Positions 10,403 through 22,400 of a stretch of 64,000 bases of DNA are shown here, piece by piece; positions within the stretch are counted from its first letter, which is position 1, and every line of letters begins with the position of its first letter. The position numbers and the translations under genes are program-made. Source of the stretch: Undaria pinnatifida (lineage: Eukaryota; Sar; Phaeophyceae; Laminariales; Alariaceae); the NCBI GenBank assembly GCA_012845835.1, contig JABAKD010000014.1, positions 5,987,396 to 6,051,395 of the forward strand, in the 5' to 3' direction. Under the pieces are notes generated by a model. It was not told the origin of the DNA and made no database searches. It worked only from the letters and a program-made list of their open reading frames with translations.

Positions 10403-13400
10403 GGAATTCGTTCTTGTGCTGCATTATGTGTGACGTTTCTGTATGCGTGGGTGGGATCCACTACTTGTAGTTTTCTAACCGGTCGCCCCGGTGGCGTATC
10501 AGGTTATCCTCGAGCCTGGTATAGGTCAGTTTTGTGAGTTCGAGCCCCGCCGAGTGCATACTCGTATAAATTCGTTGGGACTTTTTCTTGTGGACAAATT
10601 GACTTGCGGAAAGCGCGAGAGCGTGAGTTAGCAACATTCGATGAACAATCGACGAGCAGTGGGATTGCTGAACCCTATGCGCGATAAAAATTGAAGGCGA
10701 GAACCGGGGAGGAGAAGGGATGACACCTCTGACCACGGCTTGTCCAGAAGCTGGAAAGTAAAAGTGTGCAAGAAAAAAAAAAAAGAAGAAAAATTTTGCC
10801 CTCTAAGTTTACACTCAGAATCAGTAAGTTTTTGAGAGGAGTATTGAGCTCCCCAAGCCACCACCCTAATGGAAAAAATGGAGCACCTATTACGCTACCG
10901 AAGCGTATGGCTATCGCAGCCTTGGCCTCGCCGAAGTTCAGGCAGGATACAACACCAGGAACCTGCGAGCAAGTTTGAGGAGGACCACAATAATAGTAGT
11001 AGACCCTTGCTGGGTTGGTGGGTGAGGGTGTGTGGGTCAGGTAAATGCAATAATAACAGCAGCGAGTGTGGATGCAGCCGTATGAGGCACGTAGATATAG
11101 TTCGCATATACGTCATGCGGGAAATCTCTAGAGATACACAGTATACGTGTATTTTGCAGGGGTCCCAGTAGGTCCTGTAGAGGTCTCACAGCAGTGTGCT
11201 TTTAGCGTATGTATTGCGTTTTTGCGTTTTTATCGTACTGCGTGATGTATGTGCGTTTATTATCGTATCTCGTACACTTTGTCCGTTTATTTTTCCGTGT
11301 AAGATGGCTTCAAATCGAGCGACATTTTGTTTTTTGCTCATCGCACATGTACGTGCCATCTGTCATTTTTGTCTTTTCGCATGCTGTTCCTTTCTCCTTA
11401 CTCCCTCCCTCGAGGGCTGTCCCTAGACGCAACTCAGATCCGGGGTCACTAGGCAGCCTCTTCCCGCCCCCCCCCTACCCCCCGACTGTGCTACGCGCCT
11501 TCATTTTTATCGCGAGAATACTTCAGGCTCCCTCTTTCTTCCCTCGTCGACTCGCATCGAATCACGCCTATCTATGCGTGTAGGCGCTTCAGTCAATCGA
11601 AGGTCCCTTTTTATTTTTATTCGTGGAGCAATATTGATATTTACTCAAAAATCATTCCCACACGCGGGGTTTGGACTACCACACACAGAACAAACTCAAT
11701 CATGTCAATAGTAATAGCAGATTAATGTGTGTGCTGCTGCATGTAGTAGCGCAATCGAGGGTAACAACTACCACTACATACAGCACTTATTTCGTCGCGT
11801 GTTACGATAGCAGGTATACCTTTTTTTGGCGAAAATGTGTTCTGAATGACGGGGCTCCTTAACCCCAAATCGTCGGAAATTCGATATTTTTTTTGCGTGG
11901 TTTTCGTTGTGTACTTGGGCCACGGGATTTTTTATCCGGTTGGTTGCAGCAGTTTTAGTTTTATTCAAATTAGTTTTTGGTAGAAGAGGTCTTAAAACTC
12001 TCAAATTGAGGGAAACCTCCCAAAAAAAAAGTGGGTGCGCACTTCTTTTATCATCGTAGCACGCGTCTTCATACAATTATTGTAACGACGCCAGCAGCTG
12101 CATGCTGTGAGTTCGACGAATTTAGGGTCGATTCTCATATAATATTTTTATACCGACTTATTTTTGAGCATACATAGTCGTAGTTGCCCCTACGGAACAA
12201 TACACTCACGGCCGGCGGAAAGAAATAGAGGTCTAGATGCATATTATCTGCATATATATTATACACATCGTACACGATGATGGTTGGGGCTAAAAATGGT
12301 GACCTGCGACCTGGCTACCCGGCCACTTCCTCTCGAGATACTTCGAAGTACAAGGCGCGGGTCAAAATTGCCTGTCACGAGTGAAACCCCGAATAAGCCG
12401 AGAGTTTCGCCGCTTCTTTTTTTCTTGTTTTTCATCCCATTTGTTATCGTGACGTCGCACCACTCTTCTCGCGCTCCCTTCAGTAGCAGTACGTACCTCA
12501 GATCCGGGGTCACATAGCGGGCCTCCCTCCACTACTGCGTATGGTACAGGCACGTGCCTTCATTTTTATTGCGAGAAGACTTCATTCATCATTTTCTTGT
12601 CTTCGTCGACTCGCGTCGAGTTGTGCCATATAGAGAGTCGGACCGAATACCACAAAATCGGAGTTTTCAGCGATCCGATCAGATCCGATATTATGTAAAC
12701 ATTTTGTCGGATATCATCGAGGTTTTCGGCCCATGTCGGATCATAATCGATCATCGTCCCGATATATGCATTTTAACACTACTGCTGTAGTAGTAGATAG
12801 AGTGTCTTATCTCCGTTGTCTGCGTGAAGTTGGGTGTCAGCGCGACTCGAGAGGCAACCAAGGAGCTGTAAGAGAGCTGCATCACACGCAGTGCAGAATG
12901 GGGGATACCTCTGCAATACTGCAGCAGCAAGCTCTTCCTGCAATATTCGCGGATTAATAACATCGCACTTAGACCTCGTTTTTTCCATCTAGACTGTAGA
13001 TACAACAAGCGTCCAAAAAGGCTTACAATCTGTGGGAGCCTACCATGTGCAGAGCTTGTTAGCTCACCTGGATGGCCTCGTCGGGTAGCTGGAAGAAGGT
13101 AGTGGTGATTGTAACTATCCCGGGGTCCTCCGAGTTAAGCGCAGATAGGAACGCCGCCGGTTCGCAGTCGAGGTTCTGCTCGTAGTGGATGAGGCCTTGG
13201 GGGAAGAAGGCCACGTCACCCGCGGCGAGGTCGTTGACGACGGCACCATCGCCGCCGTTCTCCTTCGCAAACGCCACCCGTAGGTTGTTGCCCTCGATGG
13301 TGTATATCATCTGTGCAGCGACGGGAAACGCGCGATGATGATGGACGAGTTGCGTTGTTTCTCGTTGCAATCCGTCGGCGAAGAGGTCGACTCGCTGTAA

Positions 13401-16400
13401 CTACAGTAACAACTAATGGACAACCAGGTCAGAACGTAGATCAGCCCGTTATCACGGCTGTACGTTTTGTGTCCCGCTCACACAGACGTCCGGTATCATC
13501 GCCGTGCTCGCGGAGCACGCACCGTGACCTGCTGTGACAAAAGATCTCCATGTATGATGTATGTCATACGAAGCACAATCCGCCCTTTGGTTCTCCGCCA
13601 AATGCCACTCGTATTTCGGTTGTTCTCTATTAGTCTATGTGCCAAGCGATTTCACAGGCTCGGTGCCGACAATGGGGTGAAATGAACGTCGATAGGCGTG
13701 GAATTAAGGTTTTTCTGTGGACGAACACACACAGTACGCACAGACAGACAGGAGACCACGGCTACGATAGCGGGGGGTACCTTTTCTTTCATTATCGGCC
13801 CCGGGTTTGAAGCGTGACCATGTACCTCACAGGCAAAAACTTCTTTAGGCGAGACGTTTTAGCCACGGCACAGCTTTTACCAGACCCCGTTTCGGATTTT
13901 CGTCTCTAGTCTATAGATTTACTCTACAAGAGAACGAAAACTTGATACCGCAAAGCAGCAGGGGGGTCACTCGCGCGAGTGACCCCGAGGTCCACCGAAA
14001 AAAAAAAAGCCTTCCAACACTCGTAGTGACCCCCCCCCCTAAAAGCGCAGTAGCCTTGGTCAGAGTATAGGCGCAACACGCGAGCAGCCAGTGTCGCGAT
14101 TTATCGGCCCCCCCCGATTAATGGGATCCCTTCGGCAATATCCGAACCCCGCTTCAATATTTCACCACCCCCTGAAGTATATAACTCCCCCCTGAGATAT
14201 ATCACTCCCCCCTAAGATATATCATCCCCATCTGAAATATGCCCCCCCCCCCCCTGAATTGCAGCACTATACAGGGATTGATTACGTATGCGTACTAGCC
14301 TCAGAGGCGCGGGGGTGCACGCGAGGCAGGTTGATCCCGCGGGGACGTTGAAGTTGATAAGGGCCATGGCAGATGCACCATAGCAGCAATCCGCACTACA
14401 AACTCAACCGGTGCTACGTATAGAGGGGCTGACCTCGGTGCCGCGTGGGTGAACGTGAGGCAGGTTGATCGCGCAGGCGTCGAGGTTGACGAGGACCATG
14501 GAGATGCCCTGCCCTGCCAGGGAGGGCAGCTGGTTGAGGTTCCCTACACGAATCTGGCGTCCGTCGACGATCGCGTCTGGTTTGGGGCCGCCAAGGCTGA
14601 AGGCGAAGTCCTCCACGTCAAACTCGGCGATTCGTTGCTGCAAGAGGAAAACAAAAAGGGGGCGTTGCGCGAGGGAACAGACCCATTAAATCCATCGTAT
14701 GAGCAGCGGGAATTCTTGAGGAGTGAACTCTTCCTGTTTTCTCTTGTTTTTTTTTATTCTCCAGTAGTTTTAATTTTTAGCTCACTCAGCTCGTCGTACG
14801 AAGGAGGTTATACTATACTATTAGCTCACTCAACGGTCGTCTAGACAACATGTCGTCCTCCTCGCGTCATGAATGAAGGCACATGCGTATATTATTCGAG
14901 CAGAGAGAGTTTCTAATCTACACCTGGGCCTCGCAATATAGGCTGCCATGAAATAGACATAGTTTGCACGTGCGTGTCTTTGACGAAACTTGATTTTAGT
15001 GTAGGATCATTTGATTTTAGACTGCAGGTGTAGGCAGACCACCACGGAGCAACTAAACACACACACAGTAGACCACACGGGCAAAAACAGCAGAACACAC
15101 CGCCCACACAGCCGGCACACAGCGCTCACACAGCGGGCAGCACACAGACAACGGGCGCAGCGGGCGACAATAGTGGCCAGCGGAGAGCTGGCATGGAGAG
15201 TGTGTGCCCGCTAGGGGTGTGTCCGCTGAGTGTTTCTACTGCTGTCTCGTGGTGAGAGTAACTCATCATGGAGAGACGTCCGTTGGGGGCGATTGTCCCA
15301 AACTCGGTCCGTGCACCAACGCCAGAAGGGCGACAGCAGACACGGCGGAGGGGCTTGAGGCACCTCTACCTAGCTAAGGGAGCCAAGGTCATGCTCACGA
15401 AGAACCTGTACCAACAAGTTGGACTCGTGAACGGCATTCGAGACCAAGTCGTCGCGTTGGTGTTTGCAGACGACGCGCATCAATTACAATACAACAAACG
15501 TCACATCGGCTCCATTCCACCTGTGGTGCCCCTCGCAATCACACGAACCAATGGCCCGCGGACGCACACGTCTGACGACAGTTACATCTATCAGCTGCCG
15601 CTCGTTTTAGCGACAGCTTTTGTATCTTGAAAACTAAAATGCACTCCAGCTGTGAGATCGAAGATTTTGTCGAAACTCATCTTTGCAAGCTGTTTGTGAT
15701 ACTCCGATCGCGCGTATTACGGGTTGTGTGTCCTCATTAAGGATATAGGTCGGCGAATCCCGTTGCAACTGCATATAGTCAACAAGCCCCTACATATATA
15801 TCTTTGATCTTACAGCCGGAGTGTAGTTTCCACGCACAAATTGACCTACCCCACCCGTTCCCTCCCCCCCCTTCCCCCCCCCCCTCCAACCCGCTCCCTT
15901 TTGATCAAAACCAGGCCCCCACGTCCTTCAAAACTCCGCCCCACCCCCCTCACCGGTTATTCGACTTACAGGATACACTTGATAAACGGATGCGTTTCCT
16001 TCCACAGCTGTCAGATTTTGTCCCCCTCAGAAACGGGTTTTATTGTTTCCGCGCACAGACTGACTAACAGCACCCTGTTGACCCTGATAGATACACTGTA
16101 GTTGTAAGGGGTGTCGCCGATCTACATCCTTAATAAGGACGCACAACCTGTAATACGCGCGATCGGAGTATCACACACAGCTTGCAAAGATGAGTGTCAA
16201 CAAAATGTTCGATCTCACAGTTGGAGTGTATTTTCATTTTTTACAATATACCTTGTACTTTTGTTTGTTACTGCCGCGTGCGGGCCAACAAAACGTTGGT
16301 TTTACGCAATCGCTGCTAGAAGATGTATAAATTTTCCGTTTTATATAATATACTCCGGAGTAAAATATATTTGTCTGTTGGGCCGGCGCGCCCGGTGGTC

Positions 16401-19400
16401 CAACGGTAAGCGGCGTAACTATTGAGGTCGAGGTCGAAGTAGGTTCGAATCTCGCAATGCACTCTTTCTTACCAATCAACGGGCCGAATGCACGAGAGCA
16501 TGAGTTGGCGAAATCCGATGCAAATCGACGAACGAGGCGTGAAAAACTGAAAAGGTTGGAAGCGCTGAATGAACCCTAGATGCACGATAAAAAATGAAGG
16601 CAAGTGCAACTCCGGGGGGGGGATAAGAAAGGAAGACGCCTGTGACCGCGGCGTGTCCAGAAGGTCGCTGAGGGCGAAAAAAGCCTCATACGAGTTGAGC
16701 TTGAGAGTAAAAAAGCGGTATGATTGAAGAAAGACAAAACAAACAATAAAAAATGCCGTGCGCCAGCAAAGTGCTTACCCCACCCTGGCGAAACCGACAA
16801 AACGGCAATCCCGCAGTGTACCGGAAAACAAGTTGCGTGGGCGTCTTCATGAAAGGAATAAGTCCGGTCAAAGACGCGTGCTGCAATGGAGGTGCACCGT
16901 TTTTTTTTCTGTGGAGTTTCTCAATCTGGGAGCTTGATAAGACCTCTCCCCCCCCCCAAAAGCCGATTTGGAAAAAAAAATAGAAACTTCACAACCGTAC
17001 GAAAAATCCCATGGCCTGGGTACGCGCAACGCAACGAGAATCTCATGACTCCAAAAAAATCAAACCTATTTCCGACAATTTTGGGAACTCCGGTCATCCA
17101 GAAACCATTTCAGACAAGAAAAGAGGTGTATCATGTCCTTCTATCTACCGTTCACGCCAAATTCAAAGGCTGCGGCAGCGGGGTATTCAATTTTTTTCAG
17201 GCATGTATTTTGAGGTGGGTCGGGAGGGTCACTCGCGCGAGTAGCCCTCCCCCCCCCCCCCCCTGTTCTTTCTTGCTGGGGGTTAATTTTGTGGGACATC
17301 AATCTGCAACAATACGGTAGTGTACGCGATCATTTTCTCTTATTATATGAAATAAAGAATGAAAACCGAGAAATCTCTTGGTTAGGGTTAGGGTTACCTT
17401 GCTACTGCTGCTGGGACTGTTGCCTGCTCGCACTCCGATGCGACTGCTTGCTACTAGCCTAGCCGGCTAGGTCGGGAAGATTCCACGACACCTCCGCAAA
17501 GGCGCGGCGGGATTACAATTCCAGACTTCTATTCTAATTCCTATATAAACATATATAAAATCATTCCTTGAATATAGAGCCATTCCTTGGTGTCATGGAC
17601 TTTGGTCCGGAGTTTTTTGTCTCAGTTTAAGTATGCGATTCGCGGAGGAACTGGAATTCTCGGTCGAATATGGCTTGGTTCGAGCGCCGCCTTCGGGGGG
17701 CGGCTCCAACGCCCCTCGCCCTGCCGTGTCCGTTCCGCACATCGACGTGAACGCGGACGGGCGCCGAGCGAGACGAGCGAGTGTCGAGGAGGAATTTTGG
17801 AAAAATGCTGCAACGCCTGAATGATTTACAAAATTGGCATCATTTCCAAACGGTACGTGATGATAATGTTTGGAATTTTGCGTACCGGGTGAGAACAGCA
17901 GTATGTACGACGAGCATGAACGCCAATTAATTGACGGCATTGAATTGGCAAACACACATCAGGTGCAGCAGCAGTAGCCGAAGGGCGAAACTTCTAGCAC
18001 ATACTGCAGCAACTACTAGCAACCAGAACCACAGCAGATAGCTCAAAGTGCAGTACGAGTGCAGTTGGCAAGTTTAGTCGTACACGCATCACTCTGTCCA
18101 ATAGTCTATATTATAAAAAATGAAAATACACTCCAGCTGTGTCTATATATAACATCAGCATCTCGAGACAAAACCAAGCAGGCAGAAGAGCCGTCTCTTC
18201 GGCCTTTGGCCTTGGCTTTAGCACGGCGGCTGACACTCCAGGCAGCCTCTGCTGTAGGCATGAACGAGTGCGGTTGATTCGCAGCGAACTATCCCGCTGT
18301 GCTCGCTTCTATGTGGCCATTGTCTATGCCATTTCATGTCACCTCCCTTCTGTTTTGAGCTCGTCGTCGTGCCGTCGAGGTACGAGGAAACCCGTACGTA
18401 CTGGGTGAGAACAGCAGTATGTACGACGAGCATGAACGCCAACTGACGGCATTGGCAAACACACAACATCAGGTGCAGCAGCAGTAGCCGAGAGGCGAAA
18501 CTTCTAGCACATACAGCAGCAACTAGTAGCAACCAGAACCACAGCAGATAGCTCAAAGTGCAGTACGAGTGCCGTTGGCAAGTTTAGTAGTACACGCATC
18601 ACTCTGTTCAATACTCCGTATATAACAACCGTTTTATGTTCATATTGATGGAGAAAAAAATACCAGTATTACATTTATTTCCTGTACCCCGAATGGGGGA
18701 GTGATAATCTCGCAGACACAGGCGGAATCTAAACCTCGCCCACGGGGACATATAAGAACCATCCCCGGGTTTTCACCGTCATATTACGGTTCGCAGTGTG
18801 CGAATTCGCGGGCATCAACGAGGGTGCTGGCACCGCCCCTACAGCACCATGGCCACCGAGATAGGCAGCAATATGACACCTGGACACCCCTGTACACTCA
18901 AGGCTCGACTTTCAGCCCCTGAAAGCTAGAAATTGACGAAATCGATGACGATTTGCAGGTGCTGTTTAGGCCGCCACAGCAGCAGTACGTAGTGCAGCCC
19001 CACACACGCAGGTGCTGGCGTTGCTCCTACAGCCCCACGACCACCACTGCATGCAGCAATATCACACCTAGACTACATACCCCACACACTGAAGGCCGGA
19101 CTTCAGCCCCTACGAGTGAGAAATCGTCGAAATCGAGGACGATTTGCACGTGCTGTGGACACCGCGACCGCTGCATGCATGCAGCAGGCAGTACATATGC
19201 ATACATACATGTGTACATGACATATGTACAGTACACAGCAGTAGTGCAGCCTACACACATCACACAACCGCAGAGGGAAGAATATCCCACGCTTGCTCTC
19301 CGTAGGTGCCCAAGAATAGTGTCAGTCTGACGTGCCTGTTGTATCCAGGAACTATAACAGGACAATGTGCAAGCGCACCCACAGCAGTGTAGTCTATAAC

Positions 19401-22400
19401 TTGAATATTACACAACCCACCCACAACATCAGTAGACAACAACAGCGGTGCATAATGGACGTGTGGAGGAAAAGAGGAGCACGTACCAAATAGCTGCCTT
19501 ATTTACAGCTAGCTTTCGGCACCCATTTACAGTACAACTTATGCTTGCTCATCTAAAGTTTCCAGATCTCACGGTTGATTGACAGCAAGTCGTGGTCAAA
19601 CCAGGGGATGGTTCTTATATGTCCCCGTGGGCGAGGTTTAGATTCCGCCTATGTCTGCGAGATTATCACTCCCCGTAAGAATGATACGTCGTACGAGCGG
19701 ACGTTCTGATTCTGGTGTCGTGAGACCATCGAGCACACCGCATGTTTTACCCAAGCAAGAGCCAACAAGAGGTAGCGCACAGGGGCCCCCAACACAGAGA
19801 CACGTGACAACCACGGTCAGCTGTCGATCGCATATTTCGCCGGTAGTCCGTGCTTCGGTGGGTGTATCGGAAGTCGTTCGTAGTATAGATCGTCGAAAAA
19901 CCTCGTGGCATCGTCGTGCTGGTGGCAAGACTCGCCAGTAGACCCCCCAAAATTTCTTTTTCTTTTCTTTTGCTTGGCCCCATGCACCCATTTCCTTTCC
20001 TTTCTCTTCTTTGTTTGTTTCTTTTTTCCAATTGACTTGCGTCTATTGTGCGCATGCGTAGTGATAGATACCACGTGTAATATATACGTGGTAGTCTTTC
20101 TTGGTTGGCAAGCGGTATAGTCGGTTTTTCCAGGCGCGAGTAATGAGACGGTATGGACCTGGCACATCATAGACTGACTCCCGATTTCACTTTTATATGT
20201 TTCTGGTGGAGGCTTGAACCGCGTCAGCTGTGATTTATGCGTGTACCACCTTTGGTTTGTGTTTTTCCCCTAGGGTATTCCTCAGCTCCAGAGTGACTGG
20301 AGCCTGTCCTGTGACCACGGACTTGATTATGCGAGTTAATGTGAGAACGACAACAACAACAACAACAACAACTGAAATATTGCCTGTTTCTTGACCTTTC
20401 AGCTGCTTCCTGCAAACTTGGTTTTTCTGCCAACACGATTTTGAACTTTTTCGCGATTTTTTCTTCGTTTTTGTCTAGTAAGTTGAACTTCCTACTGCCG
20501 CTAATTTGCCGCCTGTGCATTAGTTGCGGAACGGTCCAGCTTTAATTAGCTTTTCTTTGATTCGCACCATTTGCTTTGTACTTGACGAAGCTTCATTCAG
20601 CGGCTGAGATCTGGGCTTGGCTCATCAGCTCGACACCGCCCAGCACCCCATCGCAGCGCTATAGCTTACAGCAACGAAGCGCCGTGCAGTGCCCTGCGAT
20701 GCCCTGCGGCTCAGCTCAGCAGCGCACCGCTAGCTCAGCAGAGCGACGCGCTATGCTTTGCCGTGCTCTGCCGTCGCGGTCGTTCGTTATTCATAATATC
20801 TAAAACTCCGCGTACGCTGATACTTGAGTATTTGGCGCTTTATTCTATACATATCGCGTCAACCATCGTAATATCATACAATATGGGGGAGGGAATGTAA
20901 TCTCTATGCAAAGATCCTGTTTTTTTTTAATCATTTGTCAGCCGGCCGCCCCGGTGGTCTATTAATAATAGCGGTTTTACCCTCGAATACTACTAACGTT
21001 TGGTTGTCCTTGAGTTCGACACCCACCACGACGAGATTTGACTTTATTTGCAAAAATGCAACAACAAAAAAACAGGGATCAACTGCTGAGAGCGCCTAGC
21101 AGCGTGGGTTGGTTCGACGCGAGTCGACGAGGGAAGAAAATGCTGGATTCTCCTCGCGGTAAAAATGAAAGCACGTGCCGAAGTGGGGAGGGAGGAGGAG
21201 GGCCCGCTATTGACCCCGGATCTGAGTTACTACTGGGAGGGAGCGCGAGAGTGGTGCGGGGATGTTAAATGGGGTGAAGAAAAAGAAATGTTGCAAAAGT
21301 ATATTATTATTACTACCAGTAAATAATATGTCAGTCTCTAGGAAATACGCACGGCACTATCATCAGCAGTCGTCATAGTAGAGACACTCCGGATATTATG
21401 CATTGAGGGGACGCGTCCAATTTCGACAACGTGAAAGCCCCCACGAAGAAAAGACAGCAGACACACATATCCCGCCTTCCCGAGAAAAAACAGAGAAGAA
21501 GCGCTACGCCAACCTCCCGTACGAGCAAAGCCACCCCCGCACCAATCTTAGACAACGCCGCCTCAACGAGAGATCGCCCTCCTCTTCTACGTTTTCCTCC
21601 TCGCCCGCGACCACGCAGACCAATCAATGCGACAGCCTTCACGTAACAAACAAAGCAATCTTCTTCCAAAACCTCGCCGGCTGACATGTTCTCATGTCGA
21701 CGTTTGATGCAAACCGACTTTGCATCCTGTCGACTTCGAACCTCGATTGCCACGGGGACAGCAGTGCAGTCTCTTCATTAATGCCAAGGCCTCTTTTGTT
21801 TCGCCTAGATAAAGGCGACGCAGGTTCTCCATAATACTTTTTCGGTATTTTTGTTTGATAGACGCCAACTTTTACTTGACGGGGCGCATTCAACAGTTTG
21901 TTTCGCCTATCCTTGTCTTTTTTGTTGTATAATATTACGTTTTTTCTTTTGTCAAAGCATGACTTTCAGAATCCCATGTTCGTATTAAACTCTTGGCATT
22001 ACTTTAAAGTTCAATGCATGATAAATCGGACAGCTACACCTTAGGTTGTCGAAGTGCTGCCCTGCCCTACCCGAAGCATGCCGGCGCCCATGCGGAGCCC
22101 TCGTAGTTTTTTAAAATATTGGTGTAGGCAGTCCCCGCAATATGGAATGGTATTGTAAGCTGTGGCCACGCTGCGCCAAAAAGAAAAAGAGCACACCCAC
22201 GCTATTTTTAATATTTTTGTCCACCGCGGTGACGACGTACAGAGTCACTCCCGCGGACGCATGCTACGATAGAGGGTGTAGTAGCACTTTTCGTCCGAGA
22301 TGGTGTCTGAATGACGCGCGGGACTCCTCAACCCCAAATCGTCGGAAAATAAATAAATAATAGGCCTTTTTTTTGTTTGCATTATTATTCTCGTTGTGCA

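Noticed and set aside
10249-10470. Poly-His frame
   Set aside because: Simply the (CAT)11 microsatellite read in one frame.
17381-17396. Telomere or telomeric fusion
   Set aside because: Only about two and a half TTAGGG units with unrelated DNA on both sides.
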